A stretch of DNA of 64,000 bases from Apium graveolens. Lineage: Eukaryota; Streptophyta; Magnoliopsida; Apiales; Apiaceae. Position 1 is the stretch's first letter. Every line of letters starts with the position of its first letter. A program made the translations under genes and the position numbers. Location of the stretch: NCBI RefSeq assembly GCF_009905375.1, contig NW_027420698.1, positions 1 to 64,000 of the forward strand, read 5' to 3'. Positions 11,388 through 23,637 of this stretch are shown here, in pieces. The notes below the pieces were generated by a model. It did no database searches and had not been told where the DNA came from. It was given only the letters and a program-made list of their open reading frames with translations.

Positions 11388-13500
11388 TGTAATATCCGGG
11401 ATATCGTGTAAAATTATTTTTATCAATAATTCAATTATTATTTTATTATTATTATGTAAATTTTGGTGAATTATCTGATGATTGATAAGATATGAGTATA
11501 TTAATTATACTATGCCCAAGATAAAATATAGATAATTGTGATATTTTTCTGGTAATTTTTGGATCATTATATGATTTTATAATGATTTATAGATTTAATA
11601 ATTGTTTTTTGAATAATTATAAAAATTACATTATAAAGTCGAGAATCGTCCAACCTCAACCATTTTTACATTTTTACAACCCGAAACTCTTCGGAAAACT
11701 CCTTCCTAACCCAATCTGGTAATTCCGTATATTTGCCGTGTTTTGACTTTTTCGATCCGGATTACAATTTAACCCGTACGCATCCCCGTGTACAATATTC
11801 GACACACTAATTATTTCGATATATCAACAAAATCCATATTATTGAAAGATGAGATAATATTACATTATCTTCATATAAAGTATTTTATAAAAAGCCCGGT
11901 TTGGATAATTATCCAATATGGGTATTAAATCATATCATTTTTTACAGTTACTTAGCGGCTAAGTAACTAATTTATCGATCCAAAATGATCCAATACGAAC
12001 CAATATTCCATAAATATATGAAGCCCTTTTATTATTTCATTTTATTCGTATAATCATAATGGATGAGTAGAAATATAGAATTTATAGAGAAAAACCCCAA
12101 AAACGTCGCGTTCTTCATAATCAAAGGCACAAACGAAGTCGTTATCGAACTCCGATTTAAGCGTGCACAATATATCAAATCGAAGTCTTGAAAGACTCTT
12201 TCTGAATCCACCATCTATTCAAGTGTAGAAATCAAGGTATTTTTCTTATTTAATTATTTTAATTTGAATTATTTATGGATTAAATTAGGAATTTTTGTTG
12301 TTGATGTTTTTGATGTGATTAGATGGCAGAATCATGTAGATCTTTTCTTCCTCATAATTTTGGTATATTATATGATGAATTTGGAGTTCAATAACATGTA
12401 GAAATTGATGTTAGATTATTGGATTTTAAAATTAAGGTTCTTGATATGAATGTTCTAAAGGTTATTGATGTATTGGAAAGGTATTTTGTTTTATTAAAAT
12501 TGGTGTTTTTGACATAATTTATGTATACATATTGTATTTAGAGGGTATTCTAGAATATATTGAAATGTGACATAAAAGTGTTGGTGGGTAAATTTGAGAT
12601 TTGTTAGTGAGTAGCAAATAGCGGAAAATCATATTAGTTTTAGGATAAATTAATTGCATTATTCGAAAGTAGAGTAAAATTTAATTGCCAAGTGAATCGA
12701 AGATTTGGTATCGAAAAGGATAGATATTATTTAATAAATCTATTTTATAAGCACAAATATAGAATTAATTTTAAATGAGTTAATATGGAAAATGATTAGT
12801 ATACGCTAAAGGAATGTTATTAAATTTTATTAAAATATGAAGTGAAATGTTTGTTCAATTTATGTCATAATTTTTCAAAGTGTAAGTATTGATCTAGTAG
12901 TCAATATTTATGAATTATTAAACTATTAAATAAAAATAGTATAAGAATTCGTGGTTTAATTATTTTATACTGAAATATTTTCTGGAGATTATTATTTTTA
13001 GAATTTCTCCACGCGAGAAGTATTTAAGTAGGAAGAGGTGAGATTTCTTGAGCAGTGAGCTAATAAACTGAAATATTGCAAGTTTTATCTCCTCCCTTTC
13101 CTAATTTTGATGTTGGTAATTGTTGTGCCTATTTTAAATTAAAATTTACAAGTTTATTATTTGAGCTTTATTCGCGATTATATATAACACAAAACATTTT
13201 CCCTCATTCGAGACACCCGGTTAAAATGTCTTATTTATATTGACAAAATAAATTTATTTTCTTACGTGACTATCCTATTGTTCAGGACAATTTTTTTATT
13301 TCCTATTGATGGACAGAAATTTCTATTTTTTCTTCAAATTTATTTCAAAGTCTTGAATCGATTTATTTTCAGGATCAATTTTTTAATTTCTATCAAGTTT
13401 TAAAATAATAATTTATCAATCCGTTAACCCTTCCAAAACTCATGAATCATAAATCGATTACTTATTCTACCTTTATTTTTTCAGATATATATATACTGGT
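11388..13500. repeat. Possible decayed LTR-type repeat, copy 1
   Basis: It begins TGTAATATCCGGGATATC, a start resembling long Ty3/gypsy LTRs (TGTAA followed by a C/G-rich block). No matching end or TSD can be placed, and no gag or pol follows. The interval is AT-rich; the frame 12032-12214 has no recognised features. The same sequence lies at about 56328-58480 in copy 2, so it predates the duplication. Confidence 0.3.
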
Positions 13501-13535
13501 CAACGTGGGGTTTGACCTCCGATTATATATATATG

Positions 13536-13800
13536 ATTAAAGTTCTATGGAGTCCACCGTTTAATTGGAGTCCTCTGAGTCCATCTATATTTTACAAATA
13601 AAATATTTTTTAAAACATGTTATATTGAAAAATATGTTTCACAAATATCATTATTTCAATAAAATTATACAAATCTCATACATTTACAAGTACAATATAT
13701 TTCTTCTGCAACATGACCATTTATGTTCTACAAACTAAACGTATTTTGTTAAATAATATATGTTGTAATATTATACTTGTAAAATGTATACAATGTGCAA
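13536..13800 (+). mobile_element. Truncated MULE-type MITE, copy 1
   Basis: It starts AAAGTTCTATGGAGTCCACC and continues with GGAGTCCTCTGAGTCCATCT, the same terminus as the complete element at 38155-38562. Only the left terminus and part of the interior are present; CACTA C begins 15 bp further right. The same truncated piece is at 58518-58780. Confidence 0.65.
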
Positions 13801-13979
13801 GATTTTCAAACAATCACTACTAGAAATAGTGCCTACAACATCACCCCTTTTACATCGGTTAGAAATGTCACCGATGTTAAAAGCAGTTTTAACATCGGTT
13901 ACTTTAAAACCGATGTTAAAGGTGTTGTAAGACATCAGTATCGAAACCAACTGATGTCAATAATCATTTTTTTTAAATA

Positions 13980-14215
13980 AAATAAAAAATGCCCGCTTCA
14001 TTCTTTCCCCTGTAAATACATCAAAAAATTCCCCGTTAACCAAATTTTTTATTCTCAGTTTCCCCCCTCTCCCTCTCTCTCAGCTCTCTCATTCTCTCAT
14101 CTCTCATTCTCTCTTCTCCTCTGTTCTCTCTTCTTTCTCACTGTCTTGTTTCTCTTCTCTCTCATTTCTCACTGTCTCTTTTCTCACTCACTCTCTTTAA
14201 CCTAAAACCCCTAAA
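13980..14215 (+). promoter_or_regulatory. Pyrimidine-rich leader of C, left side
   Basis: TTTCCCCCCTCTCCCTCTCT-type sequence followed by AACCTAAAACCCCTAAAA, typical of a plant 5' leader reading rightward into the ABCC fragment. The duplicate (58965-59225) has the same with small repeat-number changes. Confidence 0.4.
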
Positions 14216-14841
14216 ATTTATATGAATTAATAAACTCGATTAATTCATAAATCGTGGTTGATTGGTGCTGAAGAGCCTTGAAGGAAGTCTGGACCACTCG
14301 ATTAGTGTGTGAAAAATATGTTTTTTCGAATTTAATTTCAAATTTTATGTTTTGATTTTAATCGAGTTCATTTTTTCTATTTTATGTTTTTTCGAGTTTG
14401 ATTTTAGGTTTCTGGAGCTGGTTTGGTTAATCTTGACGTGGGTTTGCTCGATTAGGTAAGATTTCACACGCATTTGTACATTTTTTACTTTAATAGATGC
14501 ATGTGTTCCTCTTTAGTCTTGTCTAATTTTAATAGACGCATGTGCATGGATCCTGTGTAGTTTATGTTGAGTATGTTCTTGTTATGTTTAGTTTATGTTA
14601 TTTATGTTGTGTTCCTCACTATATATTTTTGTTCTTGTTTATGTTCTTGTTTATGATCTTGTTTAGTTTAGGTATGGAATTGTATATGTGTAAACATGTG
14701 TAGCTGTAATAATTAATTTATATGTTTAATTATGCGTGTTACAAGCATTCATATTAAAAGCTTGATGAGGACGATATGTATTATGTTTTACTGTTATATA
14801 TCTGATTTGGCATACATCATTTGACAAATTTTGTGTGACAG

Positions 14842-16435
14842 GAGTGCTTACTGGGTCTTCTGGAGTCGAAGACAGTGATTTATGTAACTCATCAAGTTGA
14901 GTTTCTACCTGTTGTAGACCTCATCCTGGTGAGCTAGACTTCTTCTTTGTCTCCTTCATCATTATATATGATCATATATTTTGAGATAATTCCATCTTAT
15001 TAGGTTATGAAAGATGGCCGAATCACACAATCCGAAAAATATGGCAAATTACTTGATTCAGGGAATGACTTTATTGAACTTGTGGGTGCACATAAGACAG
15101 CTTTATCTGTACTCATCTCTTTAGATGCTGGGCCAGCTTCTAAATCTTCTAATCGCGGTGAGAATAGAGTACAGGGAGTTTTCGGGCCTCGTAACAGACT
15201 GTAGATGTTCAGAGCACTGAACCACCAGATGAAACAGTAGGAACGAAAGGACAGCTTGTTAATGAAGAAGTAAGGGAGAAAGGGAGAATCAGTTTCTTAG
15301 TCTACTAGAAATATGTGATAACAGCATATCGGGGTGCACTCATACCCGTTATTCTGTTGTCACAAGTTTTTTTTCAAGTACTTCAGATTGGAAGTAATTA
15401 CTGGATGGCCTGGGAAACTCCTGTGTCAAGGAGTGTGGCTGCTGCAGTTAAAGTTTCTACTTTAATAATATTTTATGTAGCCTTGGCAATCGAAAGTTCT
15501 TTTTGCATACTTGGAAGATCCCTATCTCTTGCAATCGTTGGATACTAGACAACAACACTACTCTTCTACAAAATGCATGCTTGCATTTTTCGTGCTCCAA
15601 TGTCTTTCTTTGATTCTACTCCAAGTGGACGCATCATAAATAGAGTAAGTGCATTGAACGGATGGTACATTTAATACAAAAACATGATGTCTCGTGTAAA
15701 CTTCAGTGTTGGTATAGAAAATATTCAGAAGCATACAAGTTTCGAGCATAATTATATTTTCCATAGTAACTTGTCCTTTATCCTGAGCTACATGTCAGAT
15801 TTTTATACTTCAGCAATATTATCTACCTTCAGCACGTGAGCTGGCTTGTTTAGTTGAAGTGCGTCAAGCTCCAGTTATACAAAATTTTTCCGAAACAATC
15901 TCAGGATCAACCACGATTAGGAGTTTTGATCAAGAAAGCAGATTTCGGGAAAGAAATATGAAACTAATCGATGGAAGCTCCCGGCCAAAGTTTCACAGTT
16001 TTAGTGTAAGGGAGTTGTTGAACTTTCACTTGGATATATTTTCTTCTCTAACATTTTTATTCTCGTTAGTTTTCCTGATATCTATTCCTCATGGAACAAT
16101 AGATCCAAGTATGTGGTTTGATTCTTGGTACTTCTCTATAGCACATAATTTTTATTTTGCATCTGATTTTGCTCCTCCACATCCTCAGTTTTTTCGCCAA
16201 CATTGGTGACATATCGGTTTGCAGACATAGCAGGCTTAGCAGTTACTTATGGCCTCAACCTAAACCAGTTACAAACATGGGTAATATGGAGCCTCTGTAA
16301 TCTCGAGAATAAAATTATATCAGTTGAAAGGATGTTCCAATACACTTCCATCCCAAGTGAGCCTCCTCTTATCTTGGAAATCAAATAGGCCAGTTGATCA
16401 CTGACCATTGGATGGTAAAGTTGATGTCTAGAACC
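14842..16435 (+). pseudogene. ABCC (MRP-type) transporter fragments captured in C
   Basis: Four exons with GT-AG borders match a plant ABCC (MRP3-like) transporter from the end of nucleotide-binding domain 1 into transmembrane domain 2. 14842-14928 reads ECLLGLLESKTVIYVTHQ and ends at DLIL; 15004-15644 starts VMKDGRITQSEKYGKLL and reaches FFDSTPSGRIINR; 15814-16108 reads QQYYLPSARELACL and contains ETISGSTTIRSFDQESRF; 16225-16435 reads IAGLAVTYGLNLNQLQTWVI and ends near PSEPPL. The exon between SGRIINR and QQYYLPS is lost, there are several stops (for example 15202-15204 and 15546-15548), and the second nucleotide-binding domain is absent. It is cut at 16436 by the D-type end. Membrane segments remain visible around 15340-15540. 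Non-functional. Confidence 0.88.
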
Positions 16436-17640
16436 CACTACGCCATAGATGGCCTATAGCAATAGCAAGAAAATGTTACAACAGACCTAAAAAAAATGTT
16501 ACCATAGCCAATAAAAGCCCTAAGGTAACATAAAAATTAAGTTACTTTTTTTCGAGTTACCTTTTGCCCCTAAGGTAACATTTTTTTGCCCTGTTGCAAC
16601 CTTGAATTTTGTGTTACAATAAGCTTCAAAGGTAACATCAAAGTACGTCTATAGTATCACACTATACATGTTACCTTTGCACTTAAAATTTGAAAAAAAG
16701 GGCCCCACATGTAAGGCCAATGTGGGCCCCACATGTGGATCACCAAATCATTATAACAATTTTTCCCTACTGTAACAGCTTTTAAATGATTTGTATTATA
16801 TTATACTAATTTGTTTGTAATATTGAAGTAACTAATCTAACATATTTCTCAAAAAATAAAATTTGACATGATTTGTTTGTAAATTGAACATGCCATAAAC
16901 CTCTTTTTCATACAAGTCAATAAAATAAACAATTCAAACCACCAAACTTCAAATTGGTACAAACCCCCGCCAAATACTATTTCAGTTTTCACACAATCAC
17001 CATCAACTCCACATAATCCAAAAAATAGGTACATAGTCTATAATCTAGGACGATATCAACTAAAATTTGACGATCAGTTTGATAATAATTTAGCAAGGCA
17101 CGAGCTATTCGGATCTGTTCCTGCTCATCATTATTTTCTGATTAAGAGGATAAAGTAGTATCATGTTTACCCACTGCAGGAAACAAATCAGTGAATATAA
17201 ATTCTAAGTAAAAGAGTGCACTGAAATTAATTAGAAACTAGATATATGAGACTAAAAGAAAAATCCAGGATACAACTAAAGCAATCAACTGCCATTTGCA
17301 CAATAAACACGTGGTACTGACAAACCAAAAATTTAAAATAATATGCATATTCAGAATTATGTAGAAAGTGAGTGACATGTATCAAAGTTTGCATGATCAT
17401 AACCTGAAGTTTAACACTTGACCACCAAACAAATTATCTTCAAGTGAAACTGTAAGGTTACGAGTTTCCTTGTACGAATCAGTTGGCATCTTGATGTAAA
17501 ATAGACCTACAATCAATGTTATGAGATGATTACAAGTCTTAAAGGGGGTGAAGAAACAGAGAAAACAATTTCCTACCATCAAAGCATTGCAGAATTTGTA
17601 TCTTTAGAGTTACTAGTATCAGGACAAAGTTGTGGATCCA
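16436..17640. other. Left subterminal part of D and unassigned DNA
   Basis: GTTACAACAG / GGTAACAT subterminal motifs to about 16690, then GGGCCCCACATGT repeats near 16700-16740, then AT-rich DNA. On the minus strand 17397-17495 reads MPTDSYKETRNLTVSLEDNL before a stop; it could be an exon but I do not recognise it. Confidence 0.4.
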
Positions 17641-18279
17641 ATAACTTGTTCATTCGCAGTATACAGGGGACGTGCCAAGTTGGAAGGCTTCAAAGTGAAG
17701 GCAAAAATTAATATTGACCAAAATAATGGAAGACCTGGCACAAAACAAATTAGGGTCTGATTTAATAGCTTTCAGAACCAAGCCTACACTGACTAGTCCA
17801 TATTCAAGTCATCTGTAAAATAGGTATTAGAAAATTAAGGCAAGAGGGGTAAAAATAGAGTAAGCTGGATTACTGTTAGCATCCAAGTGGTGTTTTTAAC
17901 TTCGCGAGGATTGGATTGCACTTATCGATGGTTAAATGTACATCCTGAGTGCATGTCCACTTTGTGGTCATCTCGTAGATGTGAAACCAGAAAGGGAATA
18001 GTGCCAATTACAGCGCATTCTGATCCAGCATATGGGCAACTGTATGGTTTAAAACTGCATCATTCTTCGTGTTTAAGTTTGCTGTCATATGGAAATATCT
18101 CCGGACATCCTAGTGTGTAATACTTACAAGGAAGTTGAAGCAATTCTGCTACATTCTCCTGAGCCAGGCACCTGATATATCCCAGTTTTTGTCTACAAGT
18201 AGGACATCGATTATGAACCTGCACTTTACAGGTTAAACAGAAACAAAGTGTGACCGTTGGGACACAGCAAGGATGCATT
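17640..18279 (-). pseudogene. SINAT-type RING E3 ubiquitin ligase fragment, intron retained
   Basis: Minus strand. Exon 17874-18279 begins after acceptor CTCCACAG. It encodes the RING end (TCKVQVHNRCPTCRQKLG), then LPCKYYTLGCPEIFPYDSKL, then the SINA zinc-finger part CPYAGSECAVIGTIPFLVSH and DDHKVDMHSGCTFNHR, ending at WMLT before GTAATCC. A GT-AG intron (17735-17873) follows, and the next exon (from 17734) reads VFHYFGQY, then after a frameshift FCLHFEAFQLGTSPVY. This order is that of plant SINAT (seven-in-absentia) ligases. Defects: a frameshift in the RING, stops after SKLKHEE and after FNHR, a frameshift in the last exon, and loss of the C-terminal half. The kept intron rules out reverse-transcribed capture. 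Confidence 0.88.
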
Positions 18280-19595
18280 CTGTGGAGAAAGGTAAATCTC
18301 TAGTACTGCCAACATTTGAGAGGAAGATAAATCATAAACACTTATAAGTGAAACAACAGTAAACTGAGTGGCTAAAGTGGTAGAAGAAATTAGAGCAACT
18401 TGCCTCTTCCATGCATGTGGATCTTAATCATACATGCACTCGTATACTCACTGAGCAGTCCAACTCTCAGTCCACAACATAGGCTTGTTGGGACCAATAC
18501 ACAAAGGCAGCATTCCGCAAAGCCCAGCTTTAGAAATCCAATAAATAGGTAATAGATAAAACAGAATGCACAACACCGCAACCAAAGAAAATGCAACTTT
18601 TCACATTAAAAAACAAACCTGAAATCCCCATTGCAATTAAATAAAGATTGGTCTAAACAACAAGTTAGCATTATCCACTTCTATATCAATACAAAACAAT
18701 CCAAATTCAACAAAAACAATCTTTCGATATAAAAATCAAAACTTTAGAAGTTAAAATACTGATTAAATTACTGAATAACCTGACAGAAGTAGTAGAATTA
18801 TCAGAAAGTTAAGGCTGTGGTGCTGATAAACTGCAAAAGCAACGACCCCTTTTACCATAATCACTAAACAACTCAGCCCTTTTCTAGAAACCCCTCTGAA
18901 TTCTTCAAGAACTTATAAAATCACAAGCAAAATCAGCAAAACAATAGATACAATATACATACAAATACAAGAAATATGAATGTATATGTGTAGAAAAAGA
19001 GGGGTAAAGAATAATAGAAGTACATGAGTGGGGAAGTAGCGGAGAGATTTAGAAAGTGAGAGAGAATTGAAGTGTGGCTCATCCTTCTTCGATTCTTAAG
19101 CAAACCCCAAGATTTTGGTTTTTAGAGTTTACAATTCTCAGTCCACAGCAGTGCCTTCCATTGCATGTTTCTATCTGAAAGTTGAAAGTTCCAGGAATTA
19201 GCACTTATTTATACAAGGCACTCGGACAATCGTATAAACACTCGGACACTTTAGGCCAAAAAGATGTAAAAAAAATAAAATATTGCCCCGAGTCTGATAC
19301 TTCTTACACATGCCCGTGTTTAAAAACTACTCTAACAAAGAACATTTCATATTTTGCTACTTCATATCACTGTACTTAAAGCTTTCTTCAGAACTTATAA
19401 TAATAGCAAGCATCACAAATTCATATGTAAGTAATTACAGATTAGCTTTGTGAAAGTAATTCAAAGCACATTGTTAATTTGCAATACAATACAATCAGAA
19501 AGTACATTAGCTCTGTAGAAACACACCATTTGCCACATTATTACTGCAGTAGAAATGCATAATCTAGAAATCTGTAACAGACACATGTTCAGTAC
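18280..19595. other. Leader / spacer between SINAT and CDKA fragments
   Basis: 18280-19180 is probably upstream (intron and 5' leader) DNA of the SINAT fragment read on the minus strand. 19182-19595 shows no gene. The frames 18390-18596 and 19182-19379 have no family features. Confidence 0.35.
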
Positions 19596-19779
19596 CTGAC
19601 AATATTTCCTGCTACATCTCCTTTAGTAAAGAAATTTCTCTAATAACAGTGCTTGGCACTCCTTCATCTTCCTGCTCTAGTCGAATTTTCTTTAAAGCAA
19701 TGGTTTCATTTATGACGCGGTCACGAGCCTAATAAACTACTCCATATGTTCCTTCACCAATCTTCTCAACTTTTTCATA
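19596..19779 (-). pseudogene. CDKA (cdc2-type kinase) N-terminal exon
   Basis: Minus strand, 184 bp between acceptor ACATTGCAG and donor CAG|GTACTG. It reads YEKVEKIGEGTYGVVY, stop, [16 protein letters not shown] and then the cyclin-binding helix as [20 protein letters not shown] is the ATP-binding loop, ALKK holds the catalytic lysine, and PSTAIRE is diagnostic of A-type CDKs (here A to V). Exon borders match plant CDKA genes, where the exon starts at Y of YEKVEK and ends after NIVR. Two stops (the usual K of VVYK, and Q after KEM) and a one-base loss near the end inactivate it. It is joined in phase to the upstream exons at 19888 and 27204. Confidence 0.9.
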
Positions 19780-19887
19780 CTGCAATGTTTAAAAATTCTG
19801 GTAAATATAGGAAGAGAATATTTACAAGTATAATAAGATGAATTCTATGTAAACTTTGCAAATGATAGACTGACAAGTTCTGAGTAC

Positions 19888-19975
19888 CTTCACTTGGCTA
19901 GCCAATTCTGCTTCCTCGGCCTCTAAGAAAGTTCTTAAAATCACAAGATCTGCAAAGGCTTTTCCCAGGTCTTCA
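19888..19975 (-). pseudogene. Coiled-coil-like exon of a chimeric gene, part 2 (split by B)
   Basis: Minus strand. It reads AEDLGKAFADLVILRTFLEA then EEAELASQVK and ends at donor AAG|GTACTC. The exon's first bases are on the other side of element B (27126-27133, after acceptor CCTATCAG). With B and its TSD removed conceptually, the frame is open and in phase 0 with the exon before (27204-27308) and with the CDKA exon after. The sequence is acidic and heptad-like; I do not recognise the family. Confidence 0.55.
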
Positions 19976-21030
19976 CACTACAAGGAAAACAAGCTTCAAC
20001 AACGGTTTATGTCCGTTGTCTGATACCCTATTTTCCCGTTGACTATTGAGCCGCCGTCTGTTAGTTGGATCAGACAACGGCTAAAAAACATTGTCTGAGA
20101 TTATACAGACAATGATTATGGATTAAGCCCGGTGTATTACATCCAGAAAAGATAACATTTTTTGCTTGTTTTCGTCGTAACAAGCGACATTACTCAAGGG
20201 TTCTCAGAAACTCAGAAAACCGTTGTGTAAGGTATAACATTAAAGCCAATCCTACAACACTTATTGTTGTATAAACGTTGTTGTGTATTCAGATAGACAA
20301 CAAAAATGAAATTGAGCTCGTAGAACTCTTGTAATAAATTTCTACACACAACAGTTTTGGATTTTAATGTATGGCATGATCAGATACATACAACTGTTTA
20401 TTTGTCCAAACGTATTGCATGAATACCTTTGATACAATATCTTAATATTATATAGACAATGGTTTACTAGTGTTGTGAAAGTTAATTTTGCACCAAAGTT
20501 TTGTGTTCGAAAGCATTGTTTTAGTATTAAAGACATGATATTTTAATGAAGCTTGGTTCTTAAAAGCGTTGTCTTACACAAAATATAACAAGTAATCAAA
20601 TGAAATTAACTTTGCAAATCTAAACAAAAGTTCTAAAGTTAATCCATGATCGAAAATCACAACAACATAGTTATACAAAAGCTAAAAGCATATTGATATC
20701 ACTGCCTTCATGAGTCTAAGATTTCTACTAAAAATTAAAGAAAATATAGAGTCTACAAGGATTTGATGTTGGCTACTCAGAGCTCATTTGGCCTTTTCAG
20801 GTTCTCTTCACATTTTCCGTAAGAGCTATGTTGTCCTTGCAATATCATTACAGCTTGTGATAGGCAATTTCCCAATCTGGAGAAAACAATCTTCAAAATA
20901 AATCGACAACCACTCTTAAGTTAATATTCTTTTCCTTCCTGCATTATAAGAAAAACAAAGAACTGGATCTCTTAATATAAAGTGAAATCAAACCAAGACG
21001 TAATAGAAAATAAACAAATGCCCATAGTGT
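19976..21030. other. Left subterminal region of B
   Basis: To about 20600: motifs such as ACAACGGTTT, CCGTTGTCTG, ATTGTCTGAG and AACGTTGTTGTG. From 20740 to 20930 there is broken exon-like sequence on the minus strand with several stops and no recognised family. The frame 20342-20536 is repeat-derived and rejected. Confidence 0.5.
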
Positions 21031-21032
21031 CA

Positions 21033-21194
21033 CCTGGCTCACTTCCATGAAGAGACTGTCAATGTCCTGCTTTGTAAAGATACCACCTTTCCTCGCAGTT
21101 TCTCTTGGTGAAGATTGGGAGGTCCCGCTTGTAACAACTTCATCTTTTCCTCTTTTGTCAACCTCCTTTTTCAAATCATCTATCCCGAAAATCT
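21033..21194 (-). pseudogene. Exon-like segment inside B
   Basis: Minus strand, acceptor CTCTATAG and donor CAG|GTGACA. It reads IFGIDDLKKEVDKRGKDEVV, continues through TSGTSQSSPRETARKGGIF and ends KQDIDSLFMEVSQ. It is charged, with a serine/threonine-rich middle. It may come from a captured host gene or from a diverged CACTA TnpA-type protein; I cannot tell which. Confidence 0.4.
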
Positions 21195-22730
21195 ATAGAG
21201 AAAGTCGAAGTACACATAAAATTCACTTAAAATAAGATTGACAAACTACATGCTAGGTTCTCAAAATTTCCAAATAAAAGGAGGCCTCAAACATATACAG
21301 AAGGCAATTTGTAAACCAGGGCACATAGATTTGTAAAGTAATCCATAATTATGCTTCTTTTTTCGTAAAAAGTTCAGCTGCTTTGTAGCTAGCTGATTAC
21401 CTAAAAATAGTTTCAAAAACCCTTAAAATAAACGTCCATATGTCAACATTTAAGGTTACAGACACTACTACAGAAACGTACAGTACTACTGGCATAATGT
21501 TCTCCCATCAGTACATCATTTGAAAACACCTGTTCAACACATCATCATTAGTGTTGCTAATAAATGAGTACATAGACTTCTTAAGCTACATTGCTACGTC
21601 ATACCTTCACTTGTACACTGAACTTATGAAGTAAAAGCGATACATATTATTTTGCCTAAGAAATAAGAACTCTCTTAATACTATAATATAACAACTTATA
21701 TTTTTCTTTCACGGATATTTTCTATGCATAAAATAAATAAATGTTATACTTTATGGGGGAACTGAACTTAAAATTCAGGGGACACAATTATGAATATTGT
21801 TAGTTGAGTGGGAGAACAATACGAACTGCAGGATGCAAAAGAGCTAGTCACACTAAATCTATATACATTATTAACAAGAATAATTTGTTATGTACATTCT
21901 CCAAAAGTGAAATATCAGGAATTCTATAAAAATGTATCCCCACGGGTGCTCATAGCTCTTAAGTCGCAATCCAGACTGCACCTTAATCAACTTATGCTCC
22001 AGGAGAACAAATAAGCCTGCTAGATTAACTATACCTACTGGTAGACACTACTAGTAACATATCTTGTTTTGTTCACTAGTTGAATAAAAAGAAACCATCT
22101 GCCATTGCAAAATCATTCAACAGTTGTCTCAAGATAGATCATTTTTATATCACAATTTCAATCTTACTAGTTACTAAATGAAGTCAACTAAGAACTAGAC
22201 TATTTCTTTAATATCTTAACTGGCGAGAAAATTTTAGAAATGAATAACAAATGAAAGATACAAGTAAAGATGTGATACAGTTCAGGCCATATCATACAGT
22301 TTCGTATTTGAGGAGTTTCAGTCTCTTCCTTCTTTGTTTGTCATTCTGAAATTCCTGTTTCATGACCACAAGTATAAGGGGTTTAGCATGCTAAAAGCTA
22401 ATACTGATGACTGTTTTGACTTTTTATGAAGCAAATGAATAGGAGTAATGATACCGTAACATAGAAGTGGGAAGATTGAAAAAAATAAAGAACAACCAAC
22501 CTCATACATTACTTTCTTATTGACTGGTGCAGTGTTAGCCACTGAATGGTTGCTTTCAGTTTTAAGAACTCGCCCTCACTTTCGTCATCTACGGACTATA
22601 AAATTAGAATCAATCAGCAATTGCAAGATAATCTTGAAATTATAACTCAACAATAATAATAATAAAAAAGAAAAAAGAGGGTAACAAGTTTCAGACCTCC
22701 TGGTATAGTTGTGACGAGTGAGAGCGTTGT
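21195..22730. other. Intron-like DNA with weak exon signals inside B
   Basis: AT-rich DNA. On the minus strand near 22500-22610 there is a short readable piece (DDESEGEFLK, then HSVANTAPVNKKVMYE one frame over) ending near a GTTGGT donor. Nothing else recognised. Confidence 0.3.
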
Positions 22731-22738
22731 TGAGTTTA

Positions 22739-22951
22739 GACATTGACAATGTGTTTGACAATATCCCTGAGCCAGAGACTGTCCGTAATCTTTGTAACAA
22801 AATCTCCATTCTCTCTATCCTTAATTAAATCATGAAAAACATAATTATTTTCAACTTCAGCTACTGAGATGGTGATTTTGTTGGATAGAGATGAAGTAAC
22901 AAAACGAGGAAGGGGAATGGGATAGAGAGAAATAGAAGGTGTTCCCATGGA
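22739..22951 (-). pseudogene. First exon-like frame of the minus-strand gene in B
   Basis: An ATG on the minus strand at 22949-22951 opens MGTPSISLYPIPLPRFVTSS, continuing to DLIKDRENGDFVTKITDSLW before a stop. The start (serine/proline rich, few acids) is the type seen in organelle-targeted proteins. It lies ~210 bp downstream of the GA-rich leader, so this ATG may be the natural start of the element's gene. Family not recognised. Confidence 0.4.
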
Positions 22952-23164
22952 GTAAATTAAGCACAACAAACATATAACCTAACCTTGCAAATGATAAACA
23001 GGTACTAATCAGTCATGCCCTGAGCTTGAAAGGTTTGAACTCCAAAAAATATTCCTCAAAATTGTCGCTTTGAACTTGAAAATCAAGGAGATTAGAAATT
23101 CCAACCTTCAATTTTCTAATTGAGAAGCTGAATTCATATGTAATTTTGTGAAAGAGAAACAAGA

Positions 23165-23390
23165 TTGGGTGAGGGAGATGGTCAAGATTTAAAAACTAAA
23201 AAACCAGACAGAGAGAGGAGAGAGATGAGTCGTGGGAGAGAGATGGAAGACTACGCAGAGAAAGAATCAGGAGGAGAAGAGGAGTCAGATCTAACAAAGG
23301 GGAATGGGAGAGATAAGGGGAAAATGAAAATTAGAAGGAAGGGGGAAATGAAAATTAAAGGGGGGAAACCAAAAATTGTGTAAAAATGAA
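23165..23390 (-). promoter_or_regulatory. GA-rich leader of element B
   Basis: Purine-rich runs (GAGAGAGGAGAGAGATGAG) ending with GGGGGAAATGAAAATTAAAG and GGGGGGAAACCAAAAA, shared with 98-300 of element A. It lies between the exon-like frames and the satellite array and reads as a CT-rich 5' leader on the minus strand. 23391-23637 after it is AT-rich spacer. Confidence 0.5.
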
Positions 23391-23637
23391 AAAATCATAA
23401 ATTAATTTATTTATTTATATATTATAATTAAATACTTATCTTTATTTTACTTTATATTAATAGAATATTATTTATTTTAAATAATTTCACATAATTTTTT
23501 ATATAAAATTATTTGAAACAAATTTGAAAAATTTCAATATTTTTCTATATAACTAACGTTAATATATATTAATATTATGCAAAATGATCCTAAAACCATT
23601 TTTTAAGAAAGTAATTATTTAATCAAGAAAGAGACTT

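Larger units (their letters stand above)
6711..15178. repeat. Segmental duplication, copy 1
   Basis: It matches 46771-60168 collinearly in the same orientation, at roughly 95% identity by eye. Differences: 7239-7463 is absent from copy 2; ~245 bp plus Copia-2 at 50067-55195 is absent here; short indels; a longer (TA)n run in copy 2. The left edge is cut by CACTA A, and the right edge is where Copia-3 interrupts copy 2, so the true breakpoints lie outside what can be compared. Confidence 0.9.
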
